64,000 bases of DNA from Candidatus Poribacteria bacterium (GTDB lineage: Bacteria; Poribacteria; WGA-4E; WGA-3G), in the NCBI GenBank assembly GCA_022827185.1, contig JAJDTM010000015.1, positions 62,001 to 126,000 on the forward strand, given 5' to 3'. Both the position numbers and the translations under genes were made by a program. Shown here piece after piece: positions 55,967-63,902 of this stretch. The notes below the pieces were generated by a model that searched no databases, was not told the origin of the DNA, and saw nothing but the letters and a program-made list of their open reading frames with translations. Numbering within the stretch: the stretch's first letter is position 1; every line of letters begins with the position of its first letter.

Positions 55967-57271
55967 ATGCAAGTGTTAAATCCTTTAGCGATTCAGTTAA
56001 ACGAACAACTTCGCGATGCCGCGCCAGCGGTCTCCGCGCTACTCTCCGAGTTAGGGAAACGCATCTATTTGCCGAAAGGTATCTTGAGCCAGACAGTTGA
56101 AGCGAACACGAAAGCGCATCGATTCAACGCCACACGCGCGATCGCCTTGGACTTTTCACGGGACGCGGGCGATATGATGCACCTGCCGGTTTCGCGAGAA
56201 CTTATGCCGGAACTCTCATTGGAGCACATCTACGGTTACGCACCCGTACTCGGTCAACAGGCATTACGGGAGATGTGGCAGACGCATCTCTTGAAAGAGA
56301 ACCCTTCGCTTGCTGGAAAAACGTTCAGTCTCCCAATTGTAACGAGTGGAATGACACACGGGTTTAGTCTGCTCGCGGAACTTTTTGTAGATAACGGTGA
56401 CACGCTTATCCTTCCAGATAAGATTTGGGGGAATTACCGACTCATCTTCGAGACCAAAGCGGGGGCAAATCTCCAGACCTACCCTTTTTTCAACGCTGCG
56501 AACGGTTTTAACACGCACGGATTTCGCGAGACACTCGCCAACGCTACCGCCGAAAAATTGCTCGTTCTCCTGAACTTTCCGCACAATCCGACCGGCTACG
56601 CGATTACTCGGATAGAAGCAACCCAGATTGTGGATGCGATTGTGACGTGTGCCGATACTGGGTGCCGTATCCTCGTTATGATTGATGATGCCTACGCCGG
56701 TTTGTGGTACGATGCAGCGGTCCTGCACGAATCTCTGTTTGGGGTGTTGGCTGGATGTCATCCGAACGTGGTACCGGTGAAGATAGACGGTGCCACTAAA
56801 GAGGAATACGCTTGGGGTTTACGTGTGGCGTTTATGACCTTTGGGCTCGGAGAAATACCGATGCAACCGCTTGAACAGAAACTCAGTGGACTGATCCGAG
56901 CCAATACCTCCGGCGCATCACAGGTCTCACAGACGCTTATCCTTGCGGCAATGAAAACACCGGGGTACACTGAACAGAAAAGGCGGAACTATGAAACGCT
57001 CAAAGCACGGGCATTAAAAGTGAAAGCGGTTGTTTCTGATGCAAAATATGCGGAATTATGGGAAGTGTATCCGAGTCATGCTGGCTATTTTACGTGCCTG
57101 AACCTTAAATCGGCAAACGCTGAAACCGTTCGGCAGCGGCTGCTTACGGAACACGGGATCGGCACGATCGCGCTTGGGGAGACAGAACTACGGATTGCCT
57201 ATTCTTGTCTTGACATATCGGATATTGAGACGGTCTTTGCGAGGATTGCGAAAGTCATTGAGGCGTTATAG
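55967..57271 (+). CDS. PLP-dependent class I/II aminotransferase
   Basis: 434 residues. Fold-type I motifs are clear: Y-G-Y-A-P-V-L-G-Q-Q-A-L-R, L-N-F-P-H-N-P-T-G-Y, M-I-D-D-A-Y-A-G-L-W and the PLP-lysine region D-G-A-T-K-E-E-Y-A-W-G-L-R, ending with an Arg region L-R-I-A-Y-S. It transfers amino groups to a 2-oxo acid; the substrate cannot be read from sequence. It is divergently placed from the SH3b-like gene. Confidence 0.93.
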   Translation: MQVLNPLAIQLNEQLRDAAPAVSALLSELGKRIYLPKGILSQTVEANTKAHRFNATRAIALDFSRDAGDMMHLPVSRELMPELSLEHIYGYAPVLGQQALREMWQTHLLKENPSLAGKTFSLPIVTSGMTHGFSLLAELFVDNGDTLILPDKIWGNYRLIFETKAGANLQTYPFFNAANGFNTHGFRETLANATAEKLLVLLNFPHNPTGYAITRIEATQIVDAIVTCADTGCRILVMIDDAYAGLWYDAAVLHESLFGVLAGCHPNVVPVKIDGATKEEYAWGLRVAFMTFGLGEIPMQPLEQKLSGLIRANTSGASQVSQTLILAAMKTPGYTEQKRRNYETLKARALKVKAVVSDAKYAELWEVYPSHAGYFTCLNLKSANAETVRQRLLTEHGIGTIALGETELRIAYSCLDISDIETVFARIAKVIEAL

Positions 57272-57349
57272 TGCGTAGGTTGGGTTGAACAACCAGCAGT
57301 CGGAAACCGTTAACTGATTTCCGACGACTGATTGCGAAATTAATTTCTA

Positions 57350-57958
57350 CTATTCTGATTTTAAAGCACCCCATGTCGTGGTGGCTTTTCCACCCGGTTC
57401 GACAGGCGTTGTTGGCAGGGTTCCGACGGTTTTTCGGAAATAGACATCGTCTTCAACATCGTTGGGACCTGCCCAGACCCAGTATGCGGTTGAGTCGGGA
57501 TCTTTCAGCGTTTCACGCATCGTGTCCGCGCCGAAGCCCCAGATACCTTCACCAAACTGGTCGAGTTGTGTCGCGTTATCCCAGCCGCTATCGTCAAAGT
57601 CGGGTTGTTCCCAACCGTCATTCCGATCAGCGAGTGGTGCGCCCGCATCCGCCTTCCAAGTATCATCAGACGGAATATAGGTACCGTCATCAAGGATAAC
57701 ATCAAACAGCGCACCGCCACGTCCGGCACCACCGGGTTCTGCGTCGTGGACATAGACAGCGATGACAGCGTAGCCGTCCGGCATGTCAAATTCAGTGATG
57801 CTTGCTTGCTGCCAGTTACTGCCTTCGGCGACCTGTTCGCCGTTGACGAAGCCGACCCATGAATTATCACCATTGATGCGGAGCGTCGCTGCCCAAGTGC
57901 CTGAAGCGACTAAAGCGAAAACCAAAACTAAAACTGTTGGAACTAAAAACTTTTTCAT
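57350..57958 (-). CDS. Small secreted beta-sandwich protein, tandem family member 1, with tail motif
   Basis: 202 residues: signal peptide (to T-W-A-A), then a jelly-roll-like domain with N-S-W-V-G-F-V-N-G-E, Y-A-V-I-A-V-Y-V-H-D-A-E-P-G, W-E-Q-P-D-F-D-D-S-G-W-D and I-W-G-F-G-A. The W-x-x-x-D-F-D-D-S-x-W piece is common in galactose-binding-like carbohydrate modules. It ends P-G-G-K-A-T-T-T-W-G-A-L-K-S-E (57,350-57,397). More diverged than its two neighbours. A role in binding surface or extracellular glycan is inferred. Confidence 0.8.
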   Translation of the reverse strand: MKKFLVPTVLVLVFALVASGTWAATLRINGDNSWVGFVNGEQVAEGSNWQQASITEFDMPDGYAVIAVYVHDAEPGGAGRGGALFDVILDDGTYIPSDDTWKADAGAPLADRNDGWEQPDFDDSGWDNATQLDQFGEGIWGFGADTMRETLKDPDSTAYWVWAGPNDVEDDVYFRKTVGTLPTTPVEPGGKATTTWGALKSE

Positions 57959-57997
57959 TGTGTTCTCCTTTTTCTACGCTATGACGATCACTCGAAG

Positions 57998-58633
57998 TTA
58001 CATATCGTCGTTTTTAATGCGTGCCCACGTGGTGGCGAGTTTGTCTTCGGGCTCAACGGCAAGTGTCCCGATCGTATATCGGAAATAGATGTCGTCTTCA
58101 GCATCGTTGGGCCCACACCATACCCAGTTCGCTTCGCAGTCTGGGTCTTTGAGAATTGCGCGCATCTGTGGGGCACCGAAGCCCCAGATACCGCCCCCGA
58201 ATTTTTCGTAGATTTCGAGTTCGTCTTCCCATTTGCTGTCGTCAAAATCGACCTCTTCCCAGCCGTCTTTCCGATCAGCGAGCAGTTTGCCGGTATCGCA
58301 TCGCCAGCCGTCTTCGCCTGTCCCGATGTAATCGGGTTTAGCGTCAAGGATAATATCAGCGAGGAACCCGCCTCTGCCAGCGGCACCCGGTTCCGCGTCG
58401 TGGACATAGACAGCGATTACTGCGAACCCTTTGTCCAGTTTAAAATCGCTGACGGTTGGTGCTTGCCAGTTACCGCTTGCAGCAACCTCTTCGCCGTTAA
58501 CAAAAACGACCCAAGTATTGTCGCCGCTGACCCGTATCGTACCGTTTTTCGGCACAGCATTTACAGTTTGTATCAGAAGCATGCCGCTTAAGAAGAGCGC
58601 AAGTGTTAAAAAGGGTATCCATCGGTTTTTCAT
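57998..58633 (-). CDS. Small secreted beta-sandwich protein, tandem family member 2, with tail motif
   Basis: 211 residues from ATG 58,633, chosen over the ATG at 58,645 because GGAG lies 7 bases before it. Signal peptide ends V-N-A-V-P. Same domain as member 1 and very similar to member 3 (most residues identical). It ends P-E-D-K-L-A-T-T-W-A-R-I-K-N-D-D-M (57,998-58,051). Extra Cys residues (W-R-C-D-T-G, P-D-C-E-A-N, W-V-W-C-G) shared with member 3 could form disulfides. Confidence 0.8.
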   Translation of the reverse strand: MKNRWIPFLTLALFLSGMLLIQTVNAVPKNGTIRVSGDNTWVVFVNGEEVAASGNWQAPTVSDFKLDKGFAVIAVYVHDAEPGAAGRGGFLADIILDAKPDYIGTGEDGWRCDTGKLLADRKDGWEEVDFDDSKWEDELEIYEKFGGGIWGFGAPQMRAILKDPDCEANWVWCGPNDAEDDIYFRYTIGTLAVEPEDKLATTWARIKNDDM

Positions 58634-58780
58634 AAAAATCTCCATTTTTTAATTTACCTTTAAACATTTCGGTAATCGACGGGCATTATCGCACGTTCGG
58701 AAATTACCGAGTTAAATTCTTAAATTTCATACAGTTTGCGGTACAAAGCCTCCGCTAATGAACCGCTACAATTAATCCAC

Positions 58781-59428
58781 TTATTTAGCATCGTTTTTAA
58801 TCCATGCCCATGTCGTCGCGAGTTTGTCTTGCGGTTCAACGGGAAGTGGGCTGATGGTGTATCGGAAATAGGTGTTATCTTCAAGATTGTTAGGACCGCA
58901 CCACACCCAATTCGCCTCACAATCTGGGTCTTTGAGAATTTGCTGCATGACTCCAGCACCGACCCCCCATATACCCTCACCGAATTTCTCGTAAATTTCG
59001 AGTTCATCTTCCCATTTGCTATCGTCGAAACCGACCTCTTCCCAACCGTCTCTCCGATTGCCGATAGTTTGACCGGTATCGCATCGCCAGCCATCTTCAC
59101 CCGTTCCGATATAATCAGGCTTATCATCAAGAATAATATCGGCGAGGAATCCGCCTTTACCGGCAGGCCCGGGTCCCGCGTCGTGAACGTAGACAGCGAT
59201 GACAGCAAACCCCTTATCGAGTTTAAAATCGCTGACAGTCGGCGTTTGCCAGTTTACGCCTGTAGCAACCGCTTCACCGTTAACAAAAACAACCCATGCA
59301 TTGTCGCCACTGACCCGCACTGTGCCGTTTTTCGGCACCGCATTTGCGGTTTGTATCAGTAGCGTCCCGCTCAGGAAGAGCGTGAGTGTGAAAAAGAAGA
59401 TCAATCGATTTTTGATAAAAATCTTCAT
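58781..59428 (-). CDS. Small secreted beta-sandwich protein, tandem family member 3, with tail motif
   Basis: 215 residues, signal peptide ending A-N-A-V-P. Shares nearly the whole sequence of member 2, including the three Cys sites, so the pair arose by recent duplication. Ends P-Q-D-K-L-A-T-T-W-A-W-I-K-N-D-A-K (58,781-58,834). The upstream spacer carries a 35-bp tandem repeat. Confidence 0.8.
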   Translation of the reverse strand: MKIFIKNRLIFFFTLTLFLSGTLLIQTANAVPKNGTVRVSGDNAWVVFVNGEAVATGVNWQTPTVSDFKLDKGFAVIAVYVHDAGPGPAGKGGFLADIILDDKPDYIGTGEDGWRCDTGQTIGNRRDGWEEVGFDDSKWEDELEIYEKFGEGIWGVGAGVMQQILKDPDCEANWVWCGPNNLEDNTYFRYTISPLPVEPQDKLATTWAWIKNDAK

Positions 59429-59440
59429 ACATAAAGACCT

Positions 59441-59545
59441 GTTACGGCACGCGGCGTGTGCCTACTACTTTGTTTGTTACGGCACGCGGAGCGTGCTTAC
59501 TACTTTGTTTGTTACGGCACGCGGAGCGTGCCTACTACTTTGCAT
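59441..59545. repeat. Three tandem 35-bp units
   Basis: GTTACGGCACGCGG...CTACTACTTTG occurs three times head to tail (59,441-59,475, 59,476-59,510, 59,511-59,545). Each contains GCACGC-gga-GCGTGC or a slightly changed stem. The third copy runs into the last codons of the ATPase gene. There are no spacers, so not a CRISPR array. Confidence 0.85.
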
Positions 59546-60443
59546 TTGATTCGAGTGATAATCGTCCAGTGAGATCGGTGATAAACTGATAGGCGACGCG
59601 TCCTGACCGTCCGCTTGAGGATGCTGCCCATTCTAACGCTGCTCGGTGTAACGTTTCTGTCGGTACAGAGAGCCCCCGTTTTTGTGCGTAGTGGGATACG
59701 ATCTGCAAATAGGTATCTTGCGAAATTCGGTAGAAAGCGAGACGTAACCCGAAACGGTCGCTCAATGAGACCTTCTCCTCTGTTGCTTCGCGTGGATACA
59801 ACTCATCTTCGTCGTTCTGTGGGTATTGGTTCTCCCTGACCTGTCGCGGCATCAAGTGCCGCCGGTTTGAGGTGGCATAGATGAGGACATTGTCTGGACA
59901 GGCAGAGATTCCGCCTTCTAACATCGCTTTCAACTCGCGGTATTCGGGTTCGTCCTCGTTGAATGCGAGATCATCACAGAAAAGAATATAGCGTTCAGGT
60001 CGTTCCCACAACATTTCGGCAATTTCTTGTAGATGGACAAGCCCCTCTTTCGCGATACCTATCAACCGAAGTCCTTTGTCGGCGTAACGTTCCAACATCG
60101 CTTTAACGAGCGAAGATTTCCCGGTGCCTCGGTCGCCCCACAGTAAGACATGATTGGCAGGAAGCTCTTGCAGAAACTGCTGGGTGTTCCGGTCGAGTGC
60201 TGTCCATTGCGAATTGATACCGATGAGATCCGTGCTATCAACGAGATGCGGGTGTTCAACAGGTACGAGGTATCCCGTCCCATTCTGCGCTCGCCACTGA
60301 AAAGCGATATAGTCGCTGAGATACGCACTCGATGCCTGCGCTGTGCGAGCGTCCAAGCGGTTTAACAGACTATCGGCTTTTTCAAGCAATTCTGTGAAAA
60401 GTGGTAAGATGCCTTCCATCTCCTGGTTCTTTTTATTAGACAT
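59535..60443 (-). CDS. DUF815 AAA-type ATPase
   Basis: 302 residues: N-terminal helical part, then L-L-W-G-D-R-G-T-G-K-S-S (Walker A), I-L-F-C-D-D-L-A-F (Walker B), Y-A-T-S-N-R-R-H-L (sensor 1) and S-L-S-D-R-F-G-L. This set is the DUF815 family, cytoplasmic ATPases of unknown role. The stop codon lies within the third 35-bp repeat. Confidence 0.9.
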   Translation of the reverse strand: MSNKKNQEMEGILPLFTELLEKADSLLNRLDARTAQASSAYLSDYIAFQWRAQNGTGYLVPVEHPHLVDSTDLIGINSQWTALDRNTQQFLQELPANHVLLWGDRGTGKSSLVKAMLERYADKGLRLIGIAKEGLVHLQEIAEMLWERPERYILFCDDLAFNEDEPEYRELKAMLEGGISACPDNVLIYATSNRRHLMPRQVRENQYPQNDEDELYPREATEEKVSLSDRFGLRLAFYRISQDTYLQIVSHYAQKRGLSVPTETLHRAALEWAASSSGRSGRVAYQFITDLTGRLSLESNAK

Positions 60444-60586
60444 AGTTCAATCTGATTGGTTTAGCCTGTCAGTAGAGACCTTGCGTATTATGTTAGGGTC
60501 TTATTCTTTGGTGTTGAAGATCGGAAGGATGGAAGCGTAGCGGAAGGTCCCCATTCTTCCGTTCCTTCCATCCTTCCAACCACCAT

Positions 60587-61390
60587 TTATGGAACACTTT
60601 TTTTCAACTGTCCCCATGTTATTGCTAACTTACCAGTCGGATCAACGGCGAGCGGCTCGCCAAAGGTCAAAGTGCCAAGGTTCGCGGAGTCGTCTGGATT
60701 CAAACCGTGCCAATCCATGAACACAAGTCCACCTTTTTTCTCTGGATCATCCGTGCCTTCCTCATATCCAGGGGTAAACCCGACTTCGGTCCCTTCCTTG
60801 ACTTTTACCTTCGTGAGCGACGTAAACGGCATCGCAACCTCATAAATCATACCGCCTTTTCCCAATTCAGGGGTCGGCACAATCGCTATATCAGACTTTG
60901 GGAGATTCGGGTTTTTGATCGCACTGAAATCAGTGACGAGGGCTTTCTTGTTGATAAAAGCGAAATTGGGTTTACACGCAGGTGTTCCGACTCCTACTTG
61001 CTCCCAATCGATGTATAGAAAGATTGTATCACCTACCCAAGGTTGCCCGGCATTCGCTGCTGGTGCGAAAATATCGTCGCGTACTGCCGCTGCGAAATAG
61101 AAGGTCTCCGCATCATACATGGTCGACCAAGTCATCGTGAGGTCATCTTTTCCCTTCCACGCGCCTTTTCCACGCAGGAGTTCCTTCTCCGAGTCAAACG
61201 CGACCCAGATGGCGTACTTCCAGTCGTCAAGTTTTCCATCAATCTTAGGTGCGTTCGGAATAAACCCCGCGATGGATTCTGCATATTCCAACCCAAACGC
61301 GTCGCTGTTGTCCTCTGGCAGGAACGCTCCATTCACTGAAAGAACGAGCAGAGCCCCGAAGAGGATAGATAAAATCATGGTTTTCAACAT
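60587..61390 (-). CDS. Secreted CBM9/DOMON-like sugar-binding protein with tail motif
   Basis: 267 residues from ATG 61,390 (AAAGGAG 8 bases upstream), with signal peptide (I-L-S-I-L-F-G-A-L-L-V-L-S-V-N-G-A). The domain starts A-P-K-I-D-G-K-L-D-D-W and contains Y-F-A-A-A-V-R-D-D-I-F, L-Y-I-D-W-E-Q and Y-E-V-A-M-P-F, the CBM9-like pattern found in carbohydrate-active and surface proteins. It ends P-T-G-K-L-A-I-T-W-G-Q-L-K-K-S-V-P (60,587-60,640). Confidence 0.85.
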   Translation of the reverse strand: MLKTMILSILFGALLVLSVNGAFLPEDNSDAFGLEYAESIAGFIPNAPKIDGKLDDWKYAIWVAFDSEKELLRGKGAWKGKDDLTMTWSTMYDAETFYFAAAVRDDIFAPAANAGQPWVGDTIFLYIDWEQVGVGTPACKPNFAFINKKALVTDFSAIKNPNLPKSDIAIVPTPELGKGGMIYEVAMPFTSLTKVKVKEGTEVGFTPGYEEGTDDPEKKGGLVFMDWHGLNPDDSANLGTLTFGEPLAVDPTGKLAITWGQLKKSVP

Positions 61391-61482
61391 TTGATCATCT
61401 CCTTTGCAATGTGTTGGGTGCGGTTTCAGTTGTCTGTAGAAATAAAAAGATAGAGACACAAACGGACATTTTACCTTTAGAC

Positions 61483-63123
61483 TTAAACTTTCTCAGAAAC
61501 CCGTTCTGCGAGTCGGGTAAGGGCAGGCGACATGTCTAATTTGCCAATTTCTGCTTCAATCAGGACGAAATGTTGCGTCTCGGCAAGTGCTGTCTTCATG
61601 GCAGCGTCAAATTCGCCCTCGGTCTGGACAGAAAATGCCCTTCCTGCGCCGAAGAGTTCTGGCAGAAGTGTATAGTTCCAATTCTCTATATTGTTAAAGG
61701 GGCCTTCAACGAGGGGACGAATCGTCCCATACCCCTTGTTGTTTAAAATCAGAATGATCGGATTGAGTTTGTAGCGAATGGTTGTTGACAACTCGGTGCC
61801 GGTCATTTGGAATGCTCCATCTCCGACGATCACAATCGGCCGGGCATCGGGTTTGCTGAGTTGGGCACCGACAGCAGCAGGAATTGCAAACCCCATTGAG
61901 GTATAGTATGCTTGAGAAATAAATTCCGTGTGTTCCGGCAGACGCAAATCCGCGGCCCCCCAAAGGCAGTCTCCCACATCGGGGATAACCGTCAGGTCAT
62001 CCCGCAGATATTGATTGAGGTGTTGGAACAAACGCTGCACAGTTAACGCTTGGTCAGGGACCATCAGAAACGGGTCTGCGACTTCGAGTACCCATTCCAA
62101 GTTGACTTCGGGGCGTTTGGCGAGTTTCGGAGAACACAAACCATCCATAAAATCCTCGAAAGTAACATCTTCATAAGTGGAATAACCGACCGTGATTTTA
62201 TCCGAGATAGCATAGACGCTACGGCTTCTCGCCAGGTTTGCCGTGTAGATTCCAAGGTTGACATCGGTCATGAAGGCGCCCAGCATAATAATACAATCGG
62301 AAGTTTCAACAAGCGTTGTGATTTCCGATCTGCCCATTGCGCCGCCGTAAATCCCCAAGTAGAGCGGGTGCGCTTCCGGCATCACTGATTTGCCTAATAG
62401 GGTTGTCACTACCGGGATCTGTTTTTCTTCTGCGAGCCGAAGTAATTTGTCTCGAAATCCGAATCTATGCAGTTCAGCTCCCGCTAAAATGACCGGATTT
62501 TCGGATTGATTGATGAACGCAATGGCACTCGCTAAAGCAGCTTCCAACGTTTCGGGGTCACTGTGGTACCCACCCGTTGACGGGCGTTGGTGGACAGCAC
62601 CTTGTATACTTAACATATCGCGTGGGAGTTCAATGTAGCCTGGCCGCTTATGCCAATAAACTGCATCTAACACTCTGTCTATCTCGTTAAAGGCGGTAAA
62701 AGGTTCATCAAGGAGTGCTGATGCAACCGTTATCTCATCATAGATACGCTGCTGTGTGTAAAAATCTTTACCCTTATGGTGCAAAAGTGCACCCTCAGTA
62801 CGCTCCTTCATGCCAGGACTACCGCTAATGACAACGAGTGGTGATTTTTCAGCGTAAGCAGCGGTGACAGCGTTAATCATAGATAAACCGCCGACACCAT
62901 ACGTCACACACGCGGCTCCCATGCCATTTGTGCGTGCATACGCATCTGCAGCGAATCCTGCTGTCTCTTCTCGCGTTGTGCCGATGTGTTGAATCGGACT
63001 CTGCTCAATCAGATCAAAGAACTGGACTACGTAATCGCCAGGGATGCCGAAGATGTGGTTAATACCGTAACTTTCTAATTTTTTTAGAAGGTACTCCCCA
63101 ATAGTAGGTTGTCTATTTGGCAT
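61483..63123 (-). CDS. ThDP-dependent 2-keto acid decarboxylase (pyruvate/indolepyruvate decarboxylase type)
   Basis: 546 residues. N-terminal F-G-I-P-G-D and the catalytic Glu in T-R-E-E-T-A-G-F (52-53), then the C-terminal ThDP motif V-G-D-G-A-F-Q-M-T-G...I-L-N-N-K-G-Y-G. The overall layout (PYR, middle and PP domains) matches indolepyruvate/pyruvate/phenylpyruvate decarboxylases, making an aldehyde and CO2 from a 2-oxo acid. Typical family length is 550-ish. No partner gene next to it. Confidence 0.9.
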   Translation of the reverse strand: MPNRQPTIGEYLLKKLESYGINHIFGIPGDYVVQFFDLIEQSPIQHIGTTREETAGFAADAYARTNGMGAACVTYGVGGLSMINAVTAAYAEKSPLVVISGSPGMKERTEGALLHHKGKDFYTQQRIYDEITVASALLDEPFTAFNEIDRVLDAVYWHKRPGYIELPRDMLSIQGAVHQRPSTGGYHSDPETLEAALASAIAFINQSENPVILAGAELHRFGFRDKLLRLAEEKQIPVVTTLLGKSVMPEAHPLYLGIYGGAMGRSEITTLVETSDCIIMLGAFMTDVNLGIYTANLARSRSVYAISDKITVGYSTYEDVTFEDFMDGLCSPKLAKRPEVNLEWVLEVADPFLMVPDQALTVQRLFQHLNQYLRDDLTVIPDVGDCLWGAADLRLPEHTEFISQAYYTSMGFAIPAAVGAQLSKPDARPIVIVGDGAFQMTGTELSTTIRYKLNPIILILNNKGYGTIRPLVEGPFNNIENWNYTLLPELFGAGRAFSVQTEGEFDAAMKTALAETQHFVLIEAEIGKLDMSPALTRLAERVSEKV

Positions 63124-63155
63124 TGGAACTCCTTGCTTGAGAACTTGTCAAGAAC

Positions 63156-63245
63156 AGGACTTACGCACTTTTCTATGATAACTACGTATTACGTCCTGCA
63201 GGCGGGGTTTTAAACCCCGCCTGCAAAGGGGACTGCGTAAGTCCT
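63156..63245 (+). mobile_element. MITE-like element with GCAGGCGGGG core
   Basis: 90 bp bounded by AGGACTTACGCA (63,156-63,167) and TGCGTAAGTCCT (63,234-63,245), perfectly complementary. The interior carries the 29-bp palindrome (63,197-63,225). The downstream HAD gene's stop codon lies inside it. Confidence 0.8.
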
Positions 63246-63899
63246 GAAAAACTCTAAATCTAATAACCCAGACACATCTTCAAGAATCGTATAAACATTG
63301 TAATCATCGAAAGCGGCTCGTGGTGTGACACCTGACAACACAGAGATAAAGTCGATATCGGCACGCTGCGCCGTTTTGGCATCGGTTACGCTATCACCAA
63401 CATAGAGGCAATTTTGACGGACGCAATTCAATTTTTCCACTGCTGCCAATAAACCGCTTGGATCAGGTTTCTGCACCGACACATCTTCAAAACCGATAAT
63501 GACGTCAAACGCGTCCGACAGATGATCTCGTTTGAGTACCGATTCGATACGGTAACGATACTTCAACGTAACAATACCGAGTTGGATACCGAGGTTTCGC
63601 AACGCTGCGACTGTTTCAGGCACAACGTCAAAGAGTTCCGTCATGTCAGTCATTACTTCATCAGCACGTTCAACGAAGAGTCGTGTAAACGCATCAGCGT
63701 GCCGAGCGTATTCTTTTCCAACTAACATCGTTAGTGCATCGGGCAGTGATAAACCGATTGTTTTTCGGATCTCGGCATCGGCAGCGAGCGGTAGGCCGAG
63801 TCTGTCAAGCGCGAAGTTGATACATTCAATGACCCCGCGCGAAGAATCTGCCAGCGTATAGTCAAAATCAAAGATGATAGCTTGAAGGGGCGATTTCAC
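63210..63899 (-). CDS. HAD-family hydrolase (phosphoglycolate phosphatase-like)
   Basis: 229 residues from GTG. Motif I F-D-F-D-Y-T-L-A-D-S gives the nucleophile and acid Asp, followed by a helical cap, V-T-L-K-Y-R (motif II/III), K-P-D-P and a G-D-S-V-T-D motif IV. Likely dephosphorylates a small sugar-phosphate or pyrophosphate. The last ~7 residues and the TAA lie inside the MITE-like palindrome, so the native C-terminus was probably replaced when the element inserted. Confidence 0.88.
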   Translation of the reverse strand: MKSPLQAIIFDFDYTLADSSRGVIECINFALDRLGLPLAADAEIRKTIGLSLPDALTMLVGKEYARHADAFTRLFVERADEVMTDMTELFDVVPETVAALRNLGIQLGIVTLKYRYRIESVLKRDHLSDAFDVIIGFEDVSVQKPDPSGLLAAVEKLNCVRQNCLYVGDSVTDAKTAQRADIDFISVLSGVTPRAAFDDYNVYTILEDVSGLLDLEFFRTYAVPFAGGV

Positions 63900-63902
63900 T
63901 TT

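Noticed and set aside
59441..59545. CRISPR-like short repeat
   Set aside because: The three units are directly adjacent with no spacers, and no cas genes are in the window.
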